Source: Goodfellowiella coeruleoviolacea
GTDB lineage: Bacteria > Actinomycetota > Actinomycetes > Mycobacteriales > Pseudonocardiaceae
DNA length: 64,000 bases
Assembly (NCBI RefSeq): GCF_024171785.1
Contig: NZ_JAMTCK010000007.1
Coordinates: forward strand, 62,001-126,000
Direction of reading: 5' to 3'
The position numbers were made by a program, and so were the translations under genes. Under the pieces are notes generated by a model. The model saw only the letters and a program-made list of their open reading frames with translations, had not been told where the DNA came from and searched no databases. Below are positions 11,574 to 19,081 of this stretch, piece after piece (position 1 is the stretch's first letter; every line of letters starts with the position of its first letter).

Positions 11574-11634
11574 CGCGAGTCGACTGTGCAAACCCCGCGA
11601 GTCGACATCTCACGCAGGGCCGTCCGGGTGACGC
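11574..11634 (+). repeat. Dispersed intergenic repeat, copy 1
   Basis: This 61-bp segment matches 43989-44049 without gaps at 51 of 61 positions; weaker similarity runs on for a few tens of bases. Each copy contains a doubled CGCGAGT motif flanking GCAAAC, then GCAGGGCCGT and GGGTGACGC. Copy 1 starts 16 nt after the tex stop. Non-coding repeat of unknown function. Confidence 0.8.
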
Positions 11635-11845
11635 GGGGCAGGGGAGAAGAGGTGACGGACGGGGTTGGCGTGACCAGCGCACGCCAGCCCCGCCGCTGCC
11701 CTGCCGCGTCGCCCGACACCCGCGGAACCAGCTGGGTGGGCGACCATCCGCCGGGACGTCCACCCGGCGCGGCGCACCCACACCGGCACGCCCAGTCGGG
11801 CGGTGGGCGCACCACAACCCGCCGCCCACCAGGGCCGCGGTCGGC

Positions 11846-11899
11846 ACCCCTTACCCGCCGCGCCCACCCTCAGCCGGCCCGCCTGCGGGGGTAAGGGGT
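11846..11899. terminator. Inverted repeat upstream of the small gene at 11998
   Basis: Perfect 11-bp arms, ACCCCTTACCC (11846-11856) and its complement (11889-11899), enclose 32 nt of GC-rich sequence. It is the only strong structure in the 440-nt gap between tex and the next gene besides the dispersed repeat. Terminator for tex or an operator for the downstream gene; cannot tell. Confidence 0.4.
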
Positions 11900-11997
11900 C
11901 GGCGCCGGCAGGACGGGGTGTCCTTCCGATGTCCGGGCCCACCCCTCAGCAGCACTCTCGGTTCCAGCAAGAACAGGGAACCAGAGAGGTGATCGAG

Positions 11998-12177
11998 ATG
12001 GTGTGGACGCCGGAAGCGGTGCAGGCCGAGGTGGACTACCGCTGGAACAGGGACGACAACGAGACGTGGCAGCACGTGGCTGAGGCCAGGCGGATGTGGC
12101 GGCTGCGGCGGCAGGCGCGGCGCGCCGGGCGTGGGGCTGCTCACCAGGCGGACACGCCCGGGCCGAAGGCCGCCTGA
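11998..12177 (+). CDS. Small hypothetical protein (59 aa), Trp/Arg-rich
   Basis: No known family. The product begins MVWTPEAVQAEVDYRW, then has a charged, likely helical middle (RNRDDNETWQHVAEARRMWRLRRQ) and a basic Ala/Pro tail. It is probably cytosolic, with no membrane segment or signal peptide. ATG at 11998 follows GAGAGG with 8 nt spacing; an in-frame GTG at 11989 is closer to that site and less likely. It ends 19 nt before the large LuxR gene, so the two are probably co-transcribed. Confidence 0.65.
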   Translation: MVWTPEAVQAEVDYRWNRDDNETWQHVAEARRMWRLRRQARRAGRGAAHQADTPGPKAA

Positions 12178-12196
12178 GGTGTGCGAGCATGCCGGG

Positions 12197-15100
12197 GTGC
12201 CACGTCTTGGATCGGGAATTCCACTGGTCGCGCGCGCCGCGGAGCTGGGAGGGCTGCGCGCGGCCCTGGACCGGGCCGACCAGGGGACGGCGGCCGGGGT
12301 GCTGGTGTCCGGGGACGCGGGCATCGGCAAGACCCGGCTGGTCGAGGAGTTGGCCGCGCAGGCCAGCGCGGCCGGCGCGCTGGTGCTGACCGGGCGGTGC
12401 CTGGACGTCGGCGAGAGCGGCCTGCCCTACCTGCCCTTTGCCGAGGCGCTGGGGCAGTTGCGGGACGAACGGCTGGCCGCGGTGCTGGCCAGGCCGGCAC
12501 TGGTCCGGCTGCTGCCCGAACTGGCCATCGCCGGCCGGCTGGGGCAGCGGCCGGAGCAGGCCTCGGCGTCCGGGCTGACCTCGGGCATGGACCTGCCCAC
12601 CGCGCTGGGGCTGCCCCGCACCGAGCAGGACGTGGGGCAGCTGCAGCTGTTCGACGCGGTGTTCGGCCTGCTCGGGGAGTTGGCCGAGCAGAGCTGCGTG
12701 GTGCTGCTCATCGAGGACCTGCACTGGGCGGACGCCTCCACCCGGCGGCTGCTGTCGTTCCTGCTGACCCGGTTGCGCACGCAGCGCGTGCTGGTGGTCG
12801 CCAGCTACCGCACCGACGACCTGCACCGGCGGCACCCGCTGCGGCCGCTGCTGGCCGAACTGGTGCGGCTGCCGATCGTGGAGCGCCTGGAGTTGGCCCC
12901 GCTCAGCCAGGACGACGCGTGCGCCTTTGTCCGGGCCCTGGTCGGCGACGACGTGCCCGACCAGGTCGTGCGGCAGGTGGCCGCCCAGTCCGAGGGCAAC
13001 GCGTTCTTCGCCGAGGAGCTGATCGCCGCCTACTCCGGCTGCGGCCCGGCCGGTCTGCCGGCGAGCCTGGTCGACGTGCTGCTGGCCCGGGTCGAGCAGT
13101 TCGGCCCGGCCGCCGCCCAGGTGGTGCGGGTCGCCTCGGCCGCCGGCCGCCAGGTGGCGCACGCGGACCTGCGCGCCGTGGTGGACCTGGACGAGCTGGC
13201 CCTGGACGAGGCGCTGCGCGAGGCGGTGCAGCGCCACGTGCTGGTCGCCGGGGACGACGACGTGTACCGCTTCCGGCACGCCCTGCTGCGCGAGGCGGTC
13301 TACGGCGACCTGCTGCCCGGCGAGCGGGTGCGGCTGCACGCCGGCTACGCGCGGATGCTCGCCGCGCGCACCGCCAGCGGCACCGCCCCGCGCGGCACGG
13401 CCGCCGCACTGGCCCACCACAGCCTGGAGAGCAACGACCTGGGCCAGGCGCTGGCCGCGTCGGTGCGCGCCGCCGAGGAGGCCAAGGACCTGAGCGCGCC
13501 AGCCGAGTACCTGGGCCACCTCGAACAGGCCCTGCGGCTGTGGGACGCGGTGCCCGCCGACCAGCGCCCGTCCGACGTGGACGAACTGGAGCTGCTGCGC
13601 CGGGCCTCCTGGGCGGCTGGCACGGCCGGCGACCCGGAGCGCGCCCTGGCCTACGCCCGCTCGGCCGTGGCACTGGCCGACCGGCTCGGTGACCCGGAGG
13701 CCGCGGCTGACGCGCGCCAGCGGCTGGTCCAGACGCTGCTGGTGCTGGAGGGCCACGAGGCCGAGGCGAACGAGATCACCGACCAGGCCTGGCAACTGGT
13801 CGCGGACCAGCCGCCGAGCCGGACCCGGGCCAGGGTGCTCGCCCTGCAGGCCCGCGTCCTGCGCTACCTGGGTGGACACGAGCAGTCGGTGCGCCGGGCC
13901 GAGCAGGCGGTGCGCGACGCCCGTGCCGTGGGCGCGGTGGACGCCGAGGTCGACGCGCTGGTCACCCTGGCGCTGCAGGCCGAGCGCACCGGCGAGGATG
14001 AGGACGCCGTGCGCCAGCTGCGCCTGGCCGTGGACCTGGCGGTCGAGGGCGGAGCGCTCGCCGAGGAACTGCGCGCCCGGTACTACCTGGGGCTCAACGC
14101 CTACGAAGCGGGCCTGATCGACAAGTCGATCGAGATCATCGACGCGGGGGTGGCCAGGGCCACCGACCTCGGCCTGTCCTGGAGCGGGTTCGGCCTGGAA
14201 CTGCGGGTGATCCAGGCCATCGCCAAGTACGCCGGTGGCGACTGGGACGGCGCCGAGGCCGCGGCCCAACCCCCGGGTGAGGCGGTGTCCAGCGTGGTGC
14301 TGACCAGGCTGGCCGCTGCCGCGCTGTACCCGCTGGTGGGGCGGGGCCGGTTCGCCGAGGCCGAGGAGCTGATCACGCGGCTGCGCGAGAACTGGCAGGT
14401 CGACCTGACGATCCCGCTGATCGCCGGCGCCGCGGGCGCGGAGCTGGCCTGCTGGCGCGACGACCCCGACCAGGCGGTCGAGCGGGTCGGGGAGTCGCTG
14501 ACCTGGGCGCGGCGCATCGGCGGCCCGTGGGTGCTGGCCGGTATCCGGCTGGCCGCGCTGGGCGTGGCCGCGTGCGCCGACCAGGCGGTCCGGGCGGTGC
14601 GCCGCCGGGACACCGACGCGCTGGCCGCCGCCGTGGCCGAGGGGCGCCGCCTGCACGAGCACGCCCGGCTGACCGCGGCCAACGGCAGTCCCCGCACCAG
14701 CGACCTCGGCCCGGAGGGGGTGGCCTGGCTGGCCAGGGCCGAGGCGGAACTGGCCAGGCTGCTGGCCGTCCACGGCCCGACCCACCAGGACGGGCAGGCG
14801 GTGGACGCGGCGCGGCGGTGGGCGGACGCGGTGCGGGCGTTCGACTACGGGGCCCGCTACGAGCAGGCGATCTGCCGGTGGCGGTGGGCCGAGGCGCTGC
14901 TGGCCGCGGAGCGCCGGGACGAGGCCGCCGAGCACCTGCGCCAGGCCGCGGCGGTGGCCGCCGAACTGGGGGCGCGCCCGCTGGCCGAGGCGGTCGAGGC
15001 GCTGGCCGGGCGGGCCCGGATCGCGCTGCGCGCGGACCAGCCCGTGCCCCGGCAGACCCTCGACCTGTTCACGCCCAGGGAGCGGGCCGTGCTGGAACTG

Positions 15101-15304
15101 GTCGCGCTGGGGCGCACCAACCGCGAGGTCGGTGAGGAGCTGTACATCAGCGAGAAGACCGTGAGCGTGCACCTGACCCGGGTCATGGCCAAGCTCGGGG
15201 CCAGCCGCCGGGCCGAGGCCGTGGCGCTGGCCTACGACCGGGGGCTGCTGGACACCCCGGCCGGCCCGTCCGGGCGGGTCGACGACGGCCCGCCCGGCGG
15301 TTAG
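12197..15304 (+). CDS. LAL-type large LuxR-family regulator with AAA ATPase domain
   Basis: Predicted 1035 residues. The N-terminal AAA/NACHT-like ATPase has Walker A GDAGIGKT (39-46) and a Walker B-like stretch VVLLIEDLHWADAST (about 170-184). A long helical TPR-like middle follows (about 400-940). A LuxR/GerE helix-turn-helix closes the protein (from about 956: LFTPRERAVLELVALGRTNREV...). This is the LAL (MalT-like) architecture, in which ligand and ATP sensing control DNA binding. GTG at 12197 gives the most family-like N-terminus; GTG at 12179 in frame is an alternative. No obvious target genes adjoin it. The stop overlaps a tandem repeat shared with the convergent DUF4360 gene. Confidence 0.9.
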   Translation: MPRLGSGIPLVARAAELGGLRAALDRADQGTAAGVLVSGDAGIGKTRLVEELAAQASAAGALVLTGRCLDVGESGLPYLPFAEALGQLRDERLAAVLARPALVRLLPELAIAGRLGQRPEQASASGLTSGMDLPTALGLPRTEQDVGQLQLFDAVFGLLGELAEQSCVVLLIEDLHWADASTRRLLSFLLTRLRTQRVLVVASYRTDDLHRRHPLRPLLAELVRLPIVERLELAPLSQDDACAFVRALVGDDVPDQVVRQVAAQSEGNAFFAEELIAAYSGCGPAGLPASLVDVLLARVEQFGPAAAQVVRVASAAGRQVAHADLRAVVDLDELALDEALREAVQRHVLVAGDDDVYRFRHALLREAVYGDLLPGERVRLHAGYARMLAARTASGTAPRGTAAALAHHSLESNDLGQALAASVRAAEEAKDLSAPAEYLGHLEQALRLWDAVPADQRPSDVDELELLRRASWAAGTAGDPERALAYARSAVALADRLGDPEAAADARQRLVQTLLVLEGHEAEANEITDQAWQLVADQPPSRTRARVLALQARVLRYLGGHEQSVRRAEQAVRDARAVGAVDAEVDALVTLALQAERTGEDEDAVRQLRLAVDLAVEGGALAEELRARYYLGLNAYEAGLIDKSIEIIDAGVARATDLGLSWSGFGLELRVIQAIAKYAGGDWDGAEAAAQPPGEAVSSVVLTRLAAAALYPLVGRGRFAEAEELITRLRENWQVDLTIPLIAGAAGAELACWRDDPDQAVERVGESLTWARRIGGPWVLAGIRLAALGVAACADQAVRAVRRRDTDALAAAVAEGRRLHEHARLTAANGSPRTSDLGPEGVAWLARAEAELARLLAVHGPTHQDGQAVDAARRWADAVRAFDYGARYEQAICRWRWAEALLAAERRDEAAEHLRQAAAVAAELGARPLAEAVEALAGRARIALRADQPVPRQTLDLFTPRERAVLELVALGRTNREVGEELYISEKTVSVHLTRVMAKLGASRRAEAVALAYDRGLLDTPAGPSGRVDDGPPGG

Positions 15305-15362
15305 TCCACTGCGGATGCGTCCACCGTGGTTCGTCCACTGCGGACTCGTCCACTACGGACGC
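15304..15362. repeat. 14/15-bp tandem repeat across two convergent stop codons
   Basis: Four units begin with GTCCAC at 15304, 15319, 15333 and 15348 (spacing 15, 14, 15). The units resemble GTCCACTGCGGACTC. The array runs from the TAG of the LuxR gene (15302-15304) into the last codons of the DUF4360 gene on the other strand, whose stop is at 15353-15355. No conventional terminator hairpin separates the two genes. Confidence 0.75.
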
Positions 15363-16003
15363 GTGCAGTCCTTCCACTTCACGTGGTAGGTGGTGTTGAG
15401 GTCGCCGTCGGTGGAGTCCATGGCGACGAAGCTGGTCTTCTCCGGGTGCAGGGTGCCGGCGTTGGCGCGCAGTTCGGTGTTGATGTTGAAGATGCGCTCC
15501 TCACCGCACGGCGAGTAGACCAGCTGCGGGGTCTCCACCTCGTTGGTGGTCTGCCAGTTGTCGTCGTACACGCCGTTGAAGGTGCTCTTCACGTGCGGTG
15601 TCTCCGACATTCCCTGGAAGTAGTAGCTCGCTTCGTGGGAGGCGGTGGCGCCCTGTTCCAGGTGCGCGAATCCCCGGTAGTCGGTCTTGTAGATGGCGAA
15701 GCTGAACCCACCGGGAACGTGCACCACCAGGGCTATCTGGCAGTTCTTCCTGAAATCCGTTGGCAGCGAGTTCCCGCCGGATCTGGCCAGGTAGTCGCTG
15801 TAGGTCACGGTGAAGGCCGTGTTGTCCGGCGACATGGCCACGGACGCGGTGCCGGTCGGGCAGCCCGAGCCGTTGACCGTCACGATGCTGATGACGATTT
15901 TGTCGTCGGGCGGGTCGGTGAAGTAGGACCCGTTGCCCACGGCGGTCAGGGGGGAAAGCGCTGTTGACAGGGTGAGCGCCGCTGCGGCGAGAGTGGTAAA
16001 CAT
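15353..16003 (-). CDS. Secreted DUF4360 protein (paralogue A)
   Basis: Predicted 216 residues with a cleavable signal peptide (MFTTLAAAALTLSTALSPLTA). The mature part matches DUF4360, a secreted family of unknown function: NGSGC near the start, FRKNCQI in the middle, the SPCGEE turn and a C-terminal WKDC. The four cysteines align with those of paralogue B and probably form two disulfides. ATG at 16003 follows AAAGGG by about 6 nt. It lies 141 nt downstream of paralogue B on the same strand. The pair looks like a local duplication. Confidence 0.85.
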   Translation of the reverse strand: MFTTLAAAALTLSTALSPLTAVGNGSYFTDPPDDKIVISIVTVNGSGCPTGTASVAMSPDNTAFTVTYSDYLARSGGNSLPTDFRKNCQIALVVHVPGGFSFAIYKTDYRGFAHLEQGATASHEASYYFQGMSETPHVKSTFNGVYDDNWQTTNEVETPQLVYSPCGEERIFNINTELRANAGTLHPEKTSFVAMDSTDGDLNTTYHVKWKDCTRP

Positions 16004-16144
16004 GGTGCCCTTTCGGAGACGATAACGGCTCGAACTGAAATCCCTGAAAATCGTCCGGAAACGAGCCGACGCCTGCCGTACCGGGTAAGCCGGGACAATC
16101 GCGTCCCGCGACTCTCGGTGGCTAATCCCCAGCTTTTCCGGATA

Positions 16145-16780
16145 CTAGCTGGCGCACTGCTTCCATTCGAAGTGATAGGTGGACCGGACGCTTCCGTCGG
16201 TGGAGTCCATGGTCACGAAGCTGGTCTGGTCCGGGTGCGCGAGACCGGCGTTGACGCGCAGTTCCGTGTTCACGTTGAAAACGGTGTCCTCGCCACAGGG
16301 CGCGTAGACCAGTTTGGCCTCGTCCTTCTCGTCGGTGGTCTGCCAGTTGTCGCTGTAGGGGCCGGTGAGCGGGTGGCTGACCGACGACGTCTCGGACACG
16401 CCCTGGACGTAGTAGCTGGCCTTCTGCAGGCCGGTCGCCCCACTCGCCAGGTGGGCGAAGCCGCGGTAGTCGGCCTTGCTGACGGCGTAGGTGAAGCCCT
16501 GCGGGATGTGCACCAACATGGAGATCTGGCAGTTCTTCCGGAAGTCGGTCGGATCGGAGTTGCCGCCGGCCACGGCCGTGTACTCGCTGTAGGTCACGGT
16601 GAAGGCCGTGTTGTCCGGGGCCGGCGCCACGGCCGCGCTGCCCGCGCGGCAGCCCGAACCGTTGACGGTCAGCACGTCGATGACGATTTTCCCGGGGGGC
16701 GGCACGTCTGACTGTTCCACCGGAGCAGGCGAGGTGACCAACGCCATCGCGGTACCAACGGCAGCGATCGCGGTAAGCAT
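16145..16780 (-). CDS. Secreted DUF4360 protein (paralogue B)
   Basis: Predicted 211 residues, signal peptide MLTAIAAVGTAMALVTSPAPV, then a DUF4360 domain co-linear with paralogue A: shared blocks include TVNGSGC, SPTDFRKNCQI-like PTDFRKNCQIS, DYRGFAHL, DNWQTT and NVNTELR. Four cysteines are conserved between the two. ATG at 16780 follows AAGGAG by about 8 nt. Function unknown; export to the cell surface or medium is inferred from the signal peptide. Probably the first gene of a two-gene unit. Confidence 0.85.
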   Translation of the reverse strand: MLTAIAAVGTAMALVTSPAPVEQSDVPPPGKIVIDVLTVNGSGCRAGSAAVAPAPDNTAFTVTYSEYTAVAGGNSDPTDFRKNCQISMLVHIPQGFTYAVSKADYRGFAHLASGATGLQKASYYVQGVSETSSVSHPLTGPYSDNWQTTDEKDEAKLVYAPCGEDTVFNVNTELRVNAGLAHPDQTSFVTMDSTDGSVRSTYHFEWKQCAS

Positions 16781-16954
16781 CTATCTGTCTCCTTAATCAG
16801 CCACTGAGGTGGTGCGAATTACGGGTCCAGGGCTCGGCAAAGCCAGTCGCAAAGATTCCGGTTCGCTGGATGCCGGCCGGCCGCGGTGGCGGGCCGGCGT
16901 CACCGAAGAGTTGACGGAGCAGCACGGCGACACCTTGATGACGAGGAGGGTGTG

Positions 16955-17080
16955 GTGGCACTTCTTCTCGTCGCACTCAGCGCAACCAGGTCGGCATTTG
17001 CTGAGAACCTCTCGCCTGTGGAACAAGAGCTTGCTGGGCCTTGGGTCGTCCACGTTACCGGCGGGCTACACGCCGGGTAA
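16955..17080 (+). CDS. Candidate small secreted peptide (41 aa)
   Basis: No family recognised. GTG at 16955 follows GAGGAGG (16943-16949) by 5 nt, one of the strongest ribosome sites in the window. The product starts with a hydrophobic run (VALLLVALSATRSAFA) that could be a short signal peptide, cleaved after AFA, and leaves about 25 residues (ENLSPVEQELAGPWVVHVTGG...). It has no charged N-region, which argues against classical export. It could also be the stump of a lost secreted gene. The remainder of the gap 16781-17224 holds only the TPR gene promoter. Confidence 0.35.
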   Translation: MALLLVALSATRSAFAENLSPVEQELAGPWVVHVTGGLHAG

Positions 17081-17210
17081 CCGCTGAACGGAGGCAGTTC
17101 ATTTCTGCGCAACGGATCAGATCGTCGACGTGATTTGTTCAGGATAAGCAAGCAATTCCAGGCCGCGTCTCTGTGGAATACGGACCAATCGGACCGTCGG
17201 TGGCCGCGCC

Positions 17211-17216
17211 TACCAT
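17211..17216 (+). promoter_or_regulatory. Leaderless -10 box of the TPR gene
   Basis: TACCAT ends 8 nt before the ATG at 17225 and no ribosome site is present, the usual arrangement of leaderless actinobacterial genes (TANNNT). A weak -35 candidate, TCGGAC, is 16 nt further upstream. Confidence 0.45.
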
Positions 17217-17224
17217 CCGTCGGC

Positions 17225-18130
17225 ATGGAAAAGGGAACCAGTGCCGTCGCGGCGACCCTGCGCGCGGCCGGCGCGCTGCTCGCCGGCTACGCCAGGGACG
17301 CGGAGACCTGCGAACGCGAGGACATCGCCGACGACGCCGCCGAGATCCGTCGGCACTACGCCCGGGTGCGCGCGGCCGACCCGGACAACACCACCGCCGC
17401 GGTCGGTCTGGCCGTGCTGTCCGCGGCCACCCTGCGGGCCAAGGTGAACGAACTGGGCGAGGAGTGGTGGGAGGACGACGACCCGGCCCCGTTCGCCGAA
17501 CTCGAACCCGACGAACGCAGCGGCCGGTCCCTGGCGCGCCGGGCGGTGGCCGCGGCCAGGCACGCGCTCGACCTCGACCCGACCAACAACCTGGTGTGGT
17601 TCGTGCTCGGCCAGGCACTGGAGTGGCTGGGCGAGCACGCCGGCGCCAGCACCGCCTACCGGGAGGCGCTGCGGCTCGACCCGTTCGACGATCCCGCCCG
17701 CCACCGGCTGGCGGCGCTGGACGAGCCCACCCCGCCACCGCCCCGGCCGACCGCCGCCCACCGGCACACCTGCGGCTTCTACCTGGTGCACCTGACCCAG
17801 GTGGTCGACCACAGCGGCACCGAGCGGGGCGAGGCCTGGCTGCTCACCGATCCCGCCGAGGTGCGCGCGGCGGTGGACGGCTGGCTGCCGAACCTGGACT
17901 CGACCGCCTTCCTCGACGAGACGTTCCAGGTGGAGACCTACGTCCCGGGCCAGCCGATCCAGGTGACCGCGCTGCGTGAGGCCCTGCGCACCACCCCGAA
18001 CGGCCAGCCCGCCGTGCACTGGCCGGCCGCGGTGTTCCCGTCGACCGTGGGTGAACCGCTGCCCGCCGGCCAGCCCGTCCGCGAACTGGGCAGGACCTAC
18101 TTCTTCGGCCGCAACGAGCACACCGGATAG
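17225..18130 (+). CDS. TPR-repeat protein (301 aa)
   Basis: Cytosolic, no signal peptide. The middle (about residues 40-165) has at least two TPR-like helical pairs (HALDLDPTNNLVWFVLGQALEWLG and STAYREALRLDPFDDPARHRL), which suggests a protein-protein scaffold. Between them is an acidic patch (EEWWEDDDPAPFAELEPDE). The C-terminal half (from TCGFYLVHLTQ) is a globular domain I do not recognise. ATG at 17225 is supported by a leaderless -10 box and by the lack of good upstream composition. Role unknown. A terminator follows, so it is not in the operon of the next ABC genes. Confidence 0.75.
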   Translation: MEKGTSAVAATLRAAGALLAGYARDAETCEREDIADDAAEIRRHYARVRAADPDNTTAAVGLAVLSAATLRAKVNELGEEWWEDDDPAPFAELEPDERSGRSLARRAVAAARHALDLDPTNNLVWFVLGQALEWLGEHAGASTAYREALRLDPFDDPARHRLAALDEPTPPPPRPTAAHRHTCGFYLVHLTQVVDHSGTERGEAWLLTDPAEVRAAVDGWLPNLDSTAFLDETFQVETYVPGQPIQVTALREALRTTPNGQPAVHWPAAVFPSTVGEPLPAGQPVRELGRTYFFGRNEHTG

Positions 18131-18159
18131 CCGGCCCGGACCCGCGGCGCGGTGCGGGT

Positions 18160-18200
18160 GTCCACCCGGGGGAGGAGACCACGTCCTCCCGTGGGTGGAC
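18160..18200 (+). terminator. Hairpin after the TPR gene
   Basis: Arms 18160-18176 and 18184-18200 pair over 8 bp (GTCCACCC/GGGTGGAC) and 7 bp (GGGAGGA/TCCTCCC) with a small internal mismatch and a 7-nt loop. It lies 30 nt past the TPR stop and 128 nt before the ABC ATPase gene. Confidence 0.7.
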
Positions 18201-18328
18201 CCGCCGCCGGGGCTGATCGGCCCACCGGACTGCCCCGGAACTGTCCCGCGAGTGGATGTCCGCGCGTGCTCCGGCTGGCTAGCTTCGGCCGGTCAGCAAA
18301 ACCGCGTGAAACCGAGTGGAGTGCGCAC

Positions 18329-19081
18329 ATGTCCGCAGTGGTGTCCCAACTGGGTACCCGAACCGCCGTGGCCGCCCGCGACCTGGTCAAGGTCTATGGC
18401 AAGGGGGACACCGCGGTCCGGGCCCTGGCCGGGGTGAGCGTGAGCTTCGCCGCCGGCGAGTTCACCGCGATCATGGGGCCGTCCGGCTCCGGCAAGTCCA
18501 CCCTGATGCACTGCCTGGCCGGACTGGACACAGTGGACGGTGGGTCCGTCCACATCGGAGACACCGACATCACCCACCTCGGCGACCGGGAGCTGACCCG
18601 GCTGCGCCGCGACCGGATCGGGTTCGTGTTCCAGGCGTTCAACCTGCTGCCCACGCTCACCGCCCGGCAGAACATCCTGCTCGGCCTGGAGTTGGCCGGC
18701 CGCAAGGCCGACCAGGCCTGGCTGGACACCATTGTGGACACGCTCGGCCTGCGCGAGCGGCTGGACCACCGGCCCACCGAGCTGTCCGGTGGCCAGCAGC
18801 AGCGGGTGGCCTGCGCCAGGGCCCTGGTGGCCCGGCCGGACGTGGTGTTCGCCGACGAGCCCACCGGCAACCTCGACTCCCGCTCCGGCGCCGAGGTGCT
18901 GGACTTCCTGCGCATGTCGGTGCGCCGGCTCAACCAGACGGTGATCATGGTGACGCACGACCCGGTCGCCGCCTCCTACGCCGACCGCGTGGTGCTGATC
19001 GCCGACGGCGCGCTGGCCGGCGAGATCACCCAGCCCACGGCCGACTCGGTGCTGGCCGCGCTGGCCCACCTGGGGGCGTGA
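18329..19081 (+). CDS. ABC transporter ATP-binding protein, MacB/LolD type
   Basis: Predicted 250 residues. Complete nucleotide-binding motifs: Walker A GPSGSGKST, signature LSGGQQQRVACARAL, Walker B VVFADEP, and the switch histidine in MVTHD. The Q-loop region FVFQAFNLLPTLTARQNI is characteristic of the MacB/LolD branch. Powers the FtsX-type permease encoded directly downstream; the stop TGA overlaps the permease ATG (TGATG). ATG at 18329 follows GTGGAGT. Likely substrates of such pairs are peptides, lipoproteins or antibiotics; none is indicated here. Confidence 0.93.
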   Translation: MSAVVSQLGTRTAVAARDLVKVYGKGDTAVRALAGVSVSFAAGEFTAIMGPSGSGKSTLMHCLAGLDTVDGGSVHIGDTDITHLGDRELTRLRRDRIGFVFQAFNLLPTLTARQNILLGLELAGRKADQAWLDTIVDTLGLRERLDHRPTELSGGQQQRVACARALVARPDVVFADEPTGNLDSRSGAEVLDFLRMSVRRLNQTVIMVTHDPVAASYADRVVLIADGALAGEITQPTADSVLAALAHLGA

